Source: SHLQ01 sp964610745
GTDB taxonomy: Bacteria > Actinomycetota > Acidimicrobiia > Acidimicrobiales > SHLQ01
Direction: 5' to 3'
DNA length: 29,429 nt
NCBI GenBank assembly: GCA_964610745.1
Contig: CAZSYL010000051.1
Span: 1-29,429 of the forward strand
Part shown: piece by piece, positions 7,573 through 15,240 of the stretch
Position numbering within the stretch: the stretch's first letter is position 1
Layout: every line of letters starts with the position of its first letter
Position numbers and translations under genes: made by a program
Notes under the pieces: generated by a model
Told to the model about the DNA's origin: nothing
The model's input: only the letters and a program-made list of their open reading frames with translations
Database searches by the model: none

Positions 7573-8313
7573 CTAATCCGAGGGCGCTAGCTCTCGCGTG
7601 ATCGTTCCGAACTTGTTTCCAGCGGGTGTGTCGTAGCGCACTACCAACCGTCCTGCAGACCATGCAACGACGAAATATAGCGCTCCGACCAGCAAATATG
7701 TGGCAACCCAGAAGGGAGCATTCCCAACATCGCCTCCAAGCGCGATTCGAGCCGTTGTGGTGAGATCAGCGACCCCCAATACCACTACGACGGACGAATC
7801 CTTGAATACGGTAATGGCCTGGGTGATCAGCGCCGGCCGCATCACACGGAAGCTGGTCGGGAGAAGAAGGGTGCGCAGCAGTCCAAACGACGAAGCCCCA
7901 AGGATCCTGGCGTCGTCGATCTGACTCTTTGGCACCGCGGCAATGCCGGCCCGAATCACATCACCCTGATATGCGCTCGTGTACAGCACGAGGGTTACGA
8001 ACGCTGATTCCAGTGCCGACGTTTGAAAGGTAATCCCGGGTATTCGCCCTGCGCCGAGAGTTGTGTGCACAACGACGAGTTGGACGAGCAGCGGAATACC
8101 TCTGATGACCTGGACCCACAAACTCGCTACGAACCGCACGACCCGGAACCGGCTGTGGTGAGCCGCGCCTGCAATAGCACCAAAGCCGGTGCCGACGAGA
8201 AGCGATGCGCCGGTGAGCAGGACGGTCAGAAGTAGGCCGCCAGGGCGGTTGTTCGGGAAGCCGATGAGCAACTCGGGCAGGATCTCGATCAGAAAGGCGA
8301 TCTGTTCAAACAC
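7573..8313 (-). CDS. Amino acid ABC transporter permease (HisM/GlnP family), second subunit
   Basis: The 246-residue integral membrane protein has about five or six helices and the cytoplasmic EAA loop that docks the ATPase, seen as SQIDDARILGASSFGLLRTL near residue 150. The segment GGLLLTVLLTGASLLVGTGFG at the N-terminus and VIRGIPLLVQLV are typical of His/Glu/Gln/Arg permeases. It begins at a GTG at 8313 with GGAG nine bases upstream and overlaps the first permease gene by 8 bp. The two subunits probably form a heterodimer that receives substrate from the lipoprotein encoded next. Confidence 0.9.
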   Translation of the reverse strand: MFEQIAFLIEILPELLIGFPNNRPGGLLLTVLLTGASLLVGTGFGAIAGAAHHSRFRVVRFVASLWVQVIRGIPLLVQLVVVHTTLGAGRIPGITFQTSALESAFVTLVLYTSAYQGDVIRAGIAAVPKSQIDDARILGASSFGLLRTLLLPTSFRVMRPALITQAITVFKDSSVVVVLGVADLTTTARIALGGDVGNAPFWVATYLLVGALYFVVAWSAGRLVVRYDTPAGNKFGTITRELAPSD

Positions 8314-9073
8314 GGAGCGGCTCCGTCTCGCCCTGGATCGATCCGAGCCGTCGCTCGACCAGCTTGAGCGCGAACGTCATGACCGTGGACAGGACCAAGT
8401 ACATCGCTGCTGCAAAGAGCAGCAGCGTGCTCGCCTGGAAGGTCCGGGTTATCTCGCCCTGGACGACCTGAAAAAACTCTGGAACAGCCACGAAAGACGC
8501 GAGCGAGGTGTTCTTCAGATTGTGGATTAGCCGGTTGGATATTGCCGGGAAGGCAATTCGCACACCGATGGGAGCAACCACGGCACGTACCGCATCGAGT
8601 TGGGATGCGCCGAGCGAGCGAGCCGCATCGACTCTGCTTCCCGGGACGCTGTTGAATCCGGACCGGATCACTTCAGCGAGGTGCGCTCCGGTGTTGAGCG
8701 ATAGGGCCAGAGCTGCAGCGGCCAGATAGTACGGGATTGGCACTCCGGTGACGGCGCCCAGTCCGTCGACCAGAGGATTGTCAAAGAAGATCGTCCTGCG
8801 TGTATCGATGGGCACGATGTTGGGCACCGCAAAGGCGAAGAAGAGAACCAGGATCAACGCCGGAACGTTCCGGAAGGTCTCGACGTAGATCCCGGCGAGG
8901 CGTTTGCGGATTCGGCGGTTACTCGAGCGACTAAGCGCCGCCCAGTACCCGAGGACGAGCGAGGTGATCGAGGTGAAGATCGTCAGCCCAATGGTGATGA
9001 TCAACCCGTCGAGTACGTCCGCCCTCAACTCTGGAGTCAGCCAATCAAACACGTCGACGACCTCGGAAGGCAC
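8306..9073 (-). CDS. Amino acid ABC transporter permease (HisM/GlnP family), first subunit
   Basis: The 255-residue membrane protein is homologous to the following permease. It has the entry segment GLIITIGLTIFTSITSLVLG, the conserved YVETFRNVPALILVLFF block and an EAA loop (SRVDAARSLGASQLDAVRAV, about 167-186). The start is GTG at 9073, only six bases after the methyltransferase stop, with a weak ribosome binding site. An ATP-binding subunit gene would be expected in this cluster but none is present in the window, so the ATPase must be encoded elsewhere or shared. Confidence 0.9.
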   Translation of the reverse strand: MPSEVVDVFDWLTPELRADVLDGLIITIGLTIFTSITSLVLGYWAALSRSSNRRIRKRLAGIYVETFRNVPALILVLFFAFAVPNIVPIDTRRTIFFDNPLVDGLGAVTGVPIPYYLAAAALALSLNTGAHLAEVIRSGFNSVPGSRVDAARSLGASQLDAVRAVVAPIGVRIAFPAISNRLIHNLKNTSLASFVAVPEFFQVVQGEITRTFQASTLLLFAAAMYLVLSTVMTFALKLVERRLGSIQGETEPLRV

Positions 9074-9079
9074 TCACCG

Positions 9080-9775
9080 CTACCGCGCAACCATGGTCAT
9101 AAAGGTGTTCGGTGGCGGGTTCACCGCCTCATCGTAGATCGCCACGTCCGTGAAGCCCGCTACCTTGAGCGCAGTGACGAGTTCGTCTTTGGACAACACC
9201 TGATAGGCCAAGTCGTAGTTGCCGGTAAGCGTCTCGAAGCGTTCGGACAGTACTCCGCTCGCTGCATCGAATGAGCGCGTGACAGACGTTGGACCCAATT
9301 GTTCGTTTTTGATCAAGTTGGCCACAGCACGGTCACGTTCAGGCACTTCTACGACGAGCGTTCCACCACTGCGAAGTGATGTCCGGAGGTTACTGAGCAC
9401 ACTTGCGATCTGGGGGTCCGCGTCCACCGCGCTCAGCTGGCCAAGCGTAGTGAACAGGCACACCCCGAGATCGAACTCGTCGTTGCGCACAAACGTCTCT
9501 CCCCCGCTCTCGATCAGCTCGATAGCGAGGTCTTCATCGTGTGACCGCCGACGCGCCTCGTTGAGGAGAACAGCCGATGGATCGACGCCGGTGACGGTGT
9601 GACCGCGACGTGCAAACTCGATGCTGTGGCGACCGAAGCCGCACCCGAGATCGAGGACACTTTCCGGTGGCGTTGCGCACCACGAGAGAATTCGATCAAC
9701 CTCGAGCCGAGTCCGTTCCTCGGTGAGCAACGGGTGTCCGAGATATGGCGAACCAGGTCCGAAAAAGTTGGTCAC
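9080..9775 (-). CDS. Class I SAM-dependent methyltransferase
   Basis: The protein of about 231 residues has the Rossmann methyltransferase fold: motif I LDLGCGFGRHS at 41-51, an acidic motif II ending GVDPS with Asp65, and a motif-IV-like DLGVCLFTTLGQL segment. A C-terminal part reads FTDVAIYDEA, typical of small-molecule methyltransferases. I place the start at the GTG at 9775, where the family-like sequence VTNFFGPGSPYLGH begins; the frame is open to 9982 but the upstream residues are Arg-rich and non-homologous, and no clear ribosome binding site helps. The substrate is unknown. It lies between a radical SAM gene and an ABC permease gene, all in one direction. Confidence 0.8.
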   Translation of the reverse strand: MTNFFGPGSPYLGHPLLTEERTRLEVDRILSWCATPPESVLDLGCGFGRHSIEFARRGHTVTGVDPSAVLLNEARRRSHDEDLAIELIESGGETFVRNDEFDLGVCLFTTLGQLSAVDADPQIASVLSNLRTSLRSGGTLVVEVPERDRAVANLIKNEQLGPTSVTRSFDAASGVLSERFETLTGNYDLAYQVLSKDELVTALKVAGFTDVAIYDEAVNPPPNTFMTMVAR

Positions 9776-9826
9776 TTGCCGTTCGGGCAGTCGTCCGCAT
9801 GAGCCGATGCCGGCGGAGCGTGTAGA

Positions 9827-9860
9827 TCCCCACTCACGGTGGGGAGCGCAGCGTTGCGCT
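9827..9860 (-). repeat. Pair of abutting hairpins after the radical SAM gene
   Basis: Positions 9827-9833 pair with 9839-9845 (7 bp, 5-base loop) and 9845-9850 pair with 9855-9860 (6 bp, 4-base loop). They begin four bases past the radical SAM stop codon and precede the methyltransferase start by about 50 bases. No U tract follows, so a weak terminator, attenuator or mRNA-stabilising element is possible. The 7-bp stem with flanks resembles a lone type I-E CRISPR repeat, but there is no second copy. Confidence 0.4.
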
Positions 9861-9864
9861 TGTG

Positions 9865-10761
9865 TCAAAGGCAATCGCCAACTTCGAGCAGCGGTAAGTC
9901 CTGCCGCTTCAACTCGTTGAGAGCCTCGAAGGGAATCACCGCGTCGCGCGCGTCTACCTCCTTGGCCCAAACCTCGAACCACGACCGGTCGATGGCATCC
10001 ACATCATCGACCATCCGCAAACGTTCGATCGTGTACTCAGCCTTCAGCGCCTCGACCTCGTCGGCGACGCTCTGCGGCGAACGCTGGCGGAAACTTGGAC
10101 CGTGTACCGAGTCCTGGCACCACTTGCAGTCGTATGGACAGCCACGGCTGGTGGAGATTGTCATCGACGAGTAACCGTTGTCGGACTCCCACAGGTGCAG
10201 GTAGCGGCTCATGTCCACAAGATCCCGAGCGGGCAGCGGCAACTCGTCGAGGTTCTCGATCGGCGGGCGCGGCTGATTGACGGCGACCGAGCCGTCCAGG
10301 CGAAATGCCACCCCGGGCTCATCTACGAGCGACATAGCGGTCAGGGCGTCGGCGTCGGAGAGTTCGAGAAGCCTAGTGATCGTCTGTTCGCCTTCGTGGT
10401 GAACGACCACGTCGACCGAGTCATCGGTGAGGTAGAACTCCGGGTCGGAGGTCGGATCGGGGCCGCCGATAACCACCTTGGCGCCGTATGCGGCTGCCAT
10501 GGCTGCGAGCTCGAGGGCGTGCTCACGGGTCGGGAGCAGTGCCGAGATGCCAACGACGTCGGGCTGATGGGTTGTGAGCGCATCGGCGAACGTCTCGGGG
10601 CCGGGCTCAAAGGTGCCGTCGTAGATCGCCACCTCATGGCCGTTCTCGCGAACCCAGCTTGCCAGATACAGGATACCTAGGGGGAAGTATGGGCTAGAGG
10701 CCGCCTGCTCGTCTGGGCTCAGCGCGAGAAACATGGGATGTGCGAGCAGTAAGGTCGCCAT
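9865..10761 (-). CDS. Short B12-binding-domain radical SAM protein
   Basis: The 298-residue protein starts with a cobalamin-binding-type Rossmann domain (about 1-150; FPLGILYLASWVRENGHEV, PDVVGISALL, VVIGGPDPT) and continues with a radical SAM segment whose cluster motif is GCPYDCKWC (Cys208, 212, 215). After the cysteines only about 83 residues follow, ending IPFEALNELKRQDLP and ten more residues. Most B12-binding radical SAM enzymes are 400-550 residues with a fuller barrel, so this is either a compact subfamily or a 3'-truncated copy. The DxHxxG cobalamin ligand motif is not evident. The ATG at 10761 fits the family N-terminus; an upstream in-frame ATG at 10791 has a GGGGGA site. It is divergent from the ADP-ribosylglycohydrolase gene. 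Confidence 0.72.
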   Translation of the reverse strand: MATLLLAHPMFLALSPDEQAASSPYFPLGILYLASWVRENGHEVAIYDGTFEPGPETFADALTTHQPDVVGISALLPTREHALELAAMAAAYGAKVVIGGPDPTSDPEFYLTDDSVDVVVHHEGEQTITRLLELSDADALTAMSLVDEPGVAFRLDGSVAVNQPRPPIENLDELPLPARDLVDMSRYLHLWESDNGYSSMTISTSRGCPYDCKWCQDSVHGPSFRQRSPQSVADEVEALKAEYTIERLRMVDDVDAIDRSWFEVWAKEVDARDAVIPFEALNELKRQDLPLLEVGDCL

Positions 10762-10789
10762 CACTACATCGTAGGGCAAACTCACAAGC

Positions 10790-11872
10790 ATGGATCGCCG
10801 TCCCCCAGCCATTCTCCTTCTGTTCACAGCCGTTGTCGTGCTCGTGGGCGCGGCTGCAGTCAGCTTTCCCGGTTCCCGAGAAAACGATCGCCCGATCGAC
10901 GAGGCCGCCTATCTCAACGCCGTGCACGGCTCGTGGGTGGCGACGATGGTCGCTAACCACTCCGGACTCCCGGTCGAAGGCATCTGGCTCGACGAACCAG
11001 GTCCTGGCGATTCGATCGAGTTGTTACTTCTCGATCAGTGGTCAACCGACGACGACACGCACATCGAGTGGCTCGACCTGCACATCATGGAAACCCACGG
11101 TCTCGAACCGACCTTTGAGCAGATTCGAGACGAGTGGGTGGACCACCTCAACGGCGATATCTGGGTCGCGACCCGCCGAGCGCGAGATCTGATGGATCAG
11201 GGCATCGTGCCGCCCGAAACAGGCATGGCCGAGTTGAACCCCGAGGGGGCGTGGGCCATGGACGCTCAGCTCGAGACGGAACTGTTCGGGCTGATCTCGC
11301 CAGGCGACGCCGACGAGGCGCGACGTCGTGCACGGCGATTTGGTTCGGTTACCAGCAGCGGTCCAGCCCTCGACGCCAGTGCCTACTATGCGCATCTGTA
11401 CTCGAGTGCCTTCAACAACTCGAACGTATCGGCACTCATCGACGAAGCGCGCGCAGCTGAACCAGCAGACTCGATCGTTGCCCCGATCGTGGACGACGTG
11501 CGCACCTGGGTTGGCGAGAATCCGAACGATTGGCGTGCAACCCGCGCACTCATCGCCGACCGGTACGACACCGACCCGCAATGGTGGGCAAGTCGGGTCA
11601 ACTTCGCAGTCACAGTCATGGCGTTGTTGTACGGGGACGGCGACCTCACCGAGACGGTCACGATCGCAGGGCTCGCCGGATGGGATGCGGACAACAACAT
11701 GACAACCTCGGCCGGATTGATTGGTTTGATCACCGGTTACAACGATCTGCCAGAACCCTGGGCATCGGCCACAGACATCTACTTCAACGAAGACCTCAGC
11801 GGTGATCTCCCGCAGTTTGATTCGGTTCGCAATATTGCTGAGCGGACGGTTGCTCTTGGATTGAACTCGTAA
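10790..11872 (+). CDS. Exported ADP-ribosylglycohydrolase-like protein
   Basis: This 360-residue protein is the only plus-strand gene in the window. Residues 1-28 form a signal peptide or single anchor helix, so the protein is probably outside the cytoplasm. The rest resembles the ADP-ribosylglycohydrolase (ARH/DraG) family: a helical domain with STDDDT at 85-90, matching the family's (S/T)DDT metal motif, and GWDADNN at 297-303, matching the C-terminal DxDxN/T metal motif, followed by a Gly-rich helix and GYNDLPEPW. ARH enzymes use two Mg ions to cleave ADP-ribose from proteins or small molecules; the target here is unknown. No good ribosome binding site precedes the ATG. Its last 77 bp overlap the 3' end of the converging glycosyltransferase gene. 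Confidence 0.72.
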   Translation: MDRRPPAILLLFTAVVVLVGAAAVSFPGSRENDRPIDEAAYLNAVHGSWVATMVANHSGLPVEGIWLDEPGPGDSIELLLLDQWSTDDDTHIEWLDLHIMETHGLEPTFEQIRDEWVDHLNGDIWVATRRARDLMDQGIVPPETGMAELNPEGAWAMDAQLETELFGLISPGDADEARRRARRFGSVTSSGPALDASAYYAHLYSSAFNNSNVSALIDEARAAEPADSIVAPIVDDVRTWVGENPNDWRATRALIADRYDTDPQWWASRVNFAVTVMALLYGDGDLTETVTIAGLAGWDADNNMTTSAGLIGLITGYNDLPEPWASATDIYFNEDLSGDLPQFDSVRNIAERTVALGLNS

Positions 11873-13355
11873 AGAGCGCACGCTGAAAGGCAAAGACGAC
11901 GAAGCCAGCGAGAAGTGTCGGCCACCACTCAACCCGGCGAACCCAGGCTCGCTCGAAGAAGAACGTGGGATCCTCGTAGGTGATGTAGGAGATCACGAGC
12001 GTGGCACTGAGCCACGCCCAGGGGACGAGCGCCACCCATCGCCGTCCTTGCTCTCCATCGGACGGAGAATGAAAGACGAGAAGCGCCAGAAGCAACAGTA
12101 CGTACCACGGGTGAAACACCGGTGTGAGCAGGACATACACCCCAATGGGCGCAGCGGCGAGCCGCAGAAGCGGCAGCGCAGCGCTTACGCCCTTGTCGTT
12201 GGCTGCGATGGTCCGCTGCCGAGCGGAGAACCAGATCCACGACATCAGGGACAAAAAGACACCGAAGATGATGAGTTGGGTTAGTAGCCGAGGTTCATTT
12301 AGTCCCCGGTCATCCAAGCCCTGACTACCAACCCACTGTTCGAAGCCCTGATAAATCGCAGAATTGAATCGGAACGTCTCGGTGTATTCCTGAGACGAAC
12401 CAAACACGCCACTGCCCGGGCCATCGCCAAAGCCAAATCCCGACCAGAGAACGAACGGCGCCACACCGACTACCAGGGTCGCCGCGTAGGCGATTCGCTG
12501 GACCCAGCTCCAACGCCAGAAGAGCACCGGTGTGAGCAGAACCGGAATCGGCCGGGTGAGGGTCGCTAGGCCCAGAAGCACCGGGCTCGCAAGCCCCGTA
12601 CGTGACCCCTCGGCGAAGCGCGGATGGAAAGTCGCAACCAGCGAGGCGATGGTGAGTGAGATCATGATCGCATCGAGATGAGCACCGTGTGCGATCTCGA
12701 TCACGACTAGCGGATTCCATAGCCAAAGCAGGATCCGCCGATCAGGAATCCGGACGAGCCGAAGCAAGGTGAGTAGGCCCCAGGCAGCGCCGAGTTCGAG
12801 CAGCGTCATCACGAGCTGAAAGGACAGCGGTGACTCTGGAAGGACTGCGGCGGTGAGGGCGAACACGACGTGGGTCACCGGGAGGTAGGGGCTCGCAAAG
12901 GTCGGGTTGTTGACCAGTGCACGGGCCGGGATATCGAACGCATCGAGCTCCGCTGCGTTGATCGGTGCCTGGTAGGGGCTGATGCCTTCGGTCAGCAGAT
13001 TTCCCTCCCAGATGTAGCGATAGACGTCGTCGCTCAACGTGGGAGACGTGCTGAGTAACAGCAGTCGGAAGACGACAGCAGCACCCCAGATCCACTTCAG
13101 TGGGATCGGCGTACGCTCGTTGACCCAGACCGCTGCGAGGAACCCGGCGAACGCAACGCCGTACCAAACCATCGTCTGAGTCACGAAGCCATCGCGAAGC
13201 GTCGCGTTCTGGGAATCGAGAATCGCGAGCGCCACAAATCCGACCAAACTGACCGCTGTGACGCCGAGGATCGTCGTGCGCGCGCGACCGGACATGTCAA
13301 CAAACGCTAGCTGTTTCGATCCAACCGACGACACCCGTTCACGAAACCTTCGCAA
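11796..13355 (-). CDS. GT-C type membrane glycosyltransferase, polyprenyl-phosphate sugar dependent (probable)
   Basis: The 519-residue protein has about eleven membrane helices. The first long extracytoplasmic loop reads LSDDVYRYIWEG (107-118) followed by GISPYQAP, the modified DxD loop motif of GT-C mannosyl/glucosyltransferases that use lipid-phosphate sugars (GT87/DUF2029-like). A second conserved part is FHPWYVLLLLALL near residue 425. It would act at the outer face of the membrane on glycans or lipids. The start is uncertain: the frame opens at a TTG at 13355 and the first ATG is at 13295; neither has a strong ribosome binding site. It follows ribF by 27 bp, so it may be read from the truB-ribF transcript. 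Its C-terminal coding end overlaps the plus-strand gene. Confidence 0.78.
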   Translation of the reverse strand: MRRFRERVSSVGSKQLAFVDMSGRARTTILGVTAVSLVGFVALAILDSQNATLRDGFVTQTMVWYGVAFAGFLAAVWVNERTPIPLKWIWGAAVVFRLLLLSTSPTLSDDVYRYIWEGNLLTEGISPYQAPINAAELDAFDIPARALVNNPTFASPYLPVTHVVFALTAAVLPESPLSFQLVMTLLELGAAWGLLTLLRLVRIPDRRILLWLWNPLVVIEIAHGAHLDAIMISLTIASLVATFHPRFAEGSRTGLASPVLLGLATLTRPIPVLLTPVLFWRWSWVQRIAYAATLVVGVAPFVLWSGFGFGDGPGSGVFGSSQEYTETFRFNSAIYQGFEQWVGSQGLDDRGLNEPRLLTQLIIFGVFLSLMSWIWFSARQRTIAANDKGVSAALPLLRLAAAPIGVYVLLTPVFHPWYVLLLLALLVFHSPSDGEQGRRWVALVPWAWLSATLVISYITYEDPTFFFERAWVRRVEWWPTLLAGFVVFAFQRALFTSSIQEQPSAQQYCEPNQTAGDHR

Positions 13356-13382
13356 ACTGCGAATCCACCGGCGAGCGGGGCG

Positions 13383-14324
13383 CTATTGCTCGGACAGGAT
13401 CTCTCGTGCGTCGACGATGTCCGCCTTGAGCTGAGCTTGAAGTTCGTCGATCCCGTTGAAACGGCGCTCGCTTCGAAGGAACGACACGAACTGTACCTGC
13501 GCTATCTGGTCGTACAAATCGCCGTCGAAGTCGAGCAGGTGGGCTTCCAGGACGGCAGCGTCAGCCGACTCATAGAAGGTCGGGCGCACTCCGACGTTGA
13601 CTGCGGCAGGGCGGACCACGCCGTCGGTGGTGATGTATCGACAGGCGTACACGCCGTTGGCTGGGCGAGCCATGTCGTCTGGCAAAACCACGTTCGCTGT
13701 GGGAAACCCAATCTGGCGACCGCGTTGGTCGCCCCTGACGACGGTCCCTCGGATCTCGAACGGGCGCCCCAGCATTGTGGCGGCGGTAGCGACGTCACCG
13801 CCGACGAGCGCACGACGAATGGCCGTGCTCGACACTGGTTCGGTCGCTTCCTCGTCGGTGCGGATGAGTTCGAGCCCTTCGACGGTAAAGCCCTTTGTGG
13901 CTCCCTGTTCGGCCAAAAATTCGACCGTACCTTCGCGACCCTTGCCGAAGTTGAAGTCACTGCCGACGAGGATCTCCTGGGCGCCGAGTCGATCGACGAA
14001 GACATCGTCGACGAACCGTCCAGCCGTTGTCTGGGATCGAGCCTGATCAAACTCGATCACGTACACGACATCGACGCCGATCGATTCGAGCAACTCCAGC
14101 TTGCGAGGCAGCCGCGTCAGGAGCTTGGGCGCCGACTCGGGACGCACCACGGTCGCTGGATGAACATCGAAGGTAACGACCGCTGCGCACACCCCACGAT
14201 CACTGGCGCGTCGTAGAACTTCGCGAATCACTGCCTGATGCCCGAGATGGACTCCATCGAATGCTCCGGTGGTGACGACAGACTCCTCGACGCGCTGGTC
14301 GTCGCTGTCTCGAATGATCTTCAC
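13383..14324 (-). CDS. ribF: Bifunctional riboflavin kinase/FAD synthetase
   Basis: The 313-residue enzyme converts riboflavin to FMN and then FAD. The N-terminal FAD synthetase domain shows GAFDGVHLGHQ (20-30), VGSDFNFGKGREG and SSTAIR. The C-terminal riboflavin kinase domain shows GRQIGFPTANV, NVGVRPTF and the LLDFDGDLY block. Length is normal for the bifunctional form. The start is a GTG at 14324 overlapping the truB stop by 4 bp (GTGA), a classic truB-ribF coupling. In many bacteria rpsO comes next; here it is about 13 kb away. Confidence 0.96.
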   Translation of the reverse strand: MKIIRDSDDQRVEESVVTTGAFDGVHLGHQAVIREVLRRASDRGVCAAVVTFDVHPATVVRPESAPKLLTRLPRKLELLESIGVDVVYVIEFDQARSQTTAGRFVDDVFVDRLGAQEILVGSDFNFGKGREGTVEFLAEQGATKGFTVEGLELIRTDEEATEPVSSTAIRRALVGGDVATAATMLGRPFEIRGTVVRGDQRGRQIGFPTANVVLPDDMARPANGVYACRYITTDGVVRPAAVNVGVRPTFYESADAAVLEAHLLDFDGDLYDQIAQVQFVSFLRSERRFNGIDELQAQLKADIVDAREILSEQ

Positions 14325-15238
14325 TGCTCGGCCTCGGGGGTGGTCGGTTTCGCAGGCGGGTCTGCCAGCACCACCGCCGGCTTCACGGTCCCTCCGCGAT
14401 GGTCTTCATATACCGCCAACAACTCACCAGCGGCATCGACCAAAGGGTACGGCCCATCGCCCGTCGCCCCAATTCGAGCCGCATCAAATACCCGACCGTA
14501 ACGAACATCGGTTGCAATCTCTTCGTCGACCGTGATGAGCCCGAGGTCAGAAACAAAGTCTGCTGCCGGCCGTAACTCGACCTCATCGAGCGGCCGCGAC
14601 ATTGCCTCGGTAAACGAGCCAATCGCGGTGCGCCGCAATCCGTGAAGATGCGCCCCGCCTCCAAGCGCGGCCCCAAGATCGGCGGCGAGCGACCGGATGT
14701 AGGTTCCGGCAGAACACTCGACGGAACACGCGAGCACCATTGGATCGTCGGTTGGCTCCAGGTCGAAGGAGTACACGGTGACCGGGACTGGCTTTCGCTC
14801 GATCTCGATACCTTCGCGAGCCAGCTCGTGTAGCCGCTTGCCGTCGACCTTCTTGGCACTCACCATTGGTGGCACTTGCTCAATATCGCCCGTGAGCGTC
14901 CGCGCGGCGAGACGAGCGGCTTCGAGATTGATTGGACCCATATCGAAGGTCTTCGTGACAACGCCCGTCGAATCGAGCGAATCGGTCTCGGACCCAAAAC
15001 GAATCTCGCCCGTGTAGGCCTTGGGAACGCCGTCGAGAAAGCGGAGCACTCGCGTTGCCTTGCCAACCCCGAGTAGCAACACGCCAGTCGCGTCTGGGTC
15101 GAGCGTGCCCGAATGACCAACCTTTCTGGTCTTGAACACCCCGCGGGCTTTTGCGACCACATCGTGGCTCGTCCAGCCGCGTGGCTTGTCGACGATCGCA
15201 AACCCGGTCGGGCCCAGATCGCGCTGCTTTTTTCCCAC
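14321..15238 (-). CDS. truB: tRNA pseudouridine(55) synthase
   Basis: The 305-residue TruB makes pseudouridine at position 55 of the tRNA T loop. The catalytic Asp47 lies in GHSGTLDPDATG (41-52). Other family blocks are DKPRGWTSHDVV (17-28), KAYTGEIRFGSETDSLD, PPMVSAKKVDGKRLHELAR and CSAGTYIRSLAADLG. A C-terminal PUA-like extension follows, as is common in Actinobacteria. The start is GTG at 15238, two bases after the rbfA stop, with AAGAAG upstream. The DHH-family phosphoesterase gene often found between rbfA and truB is absent. Confidence 0.96.
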   Translation of the reverse strand: MGKKQRDLGPTGFAIVDKPRGWTSHDVVAKARGVFKTRKVGHSGTLDPDATGVLLLGVGKATRVLRFLDGVPKAYTGEIRFGSETDSLDSTGVVTKTFDMGPINLEAARLAARTLTGDIEQVPPMVSAKKVDGKRLHELAREGIEIERKPVPVTVYSFDLEPTDDPMVLACSVECSAGTYIRSLAADLGAALGGGAHLHGLRRTAIGSFTEAMSRPLDEVELRPAADFVSDLGLITVDEEIATDVRYGRVFDAARIGATGDGPYPLVDAAGELLAVYEDHRGGTVKPAVVLADPPAKPTTPEAEQ

Positions 15239-15240
15239 GA

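Noticed and set aside
9827..9845. CRISPR array
   Set aside because: Only one repeat-like hairpin is present, with no second copy at spacer distance and no cas genes.
9776..9982. Extended N-terminus of the methyltransferase
   Set aside because: The extra 69 residues overlap the radical SAM gene and the hairpins, are Arg-rich and show no homology-like pattern.
753..13355. Prophage or transposon insertion between ribF and rpsO
   Set aside because: No integrase, transposase, phage structural gene, tRNA target or flanking direct repeat was seen, and base composition looks like the neighbours.
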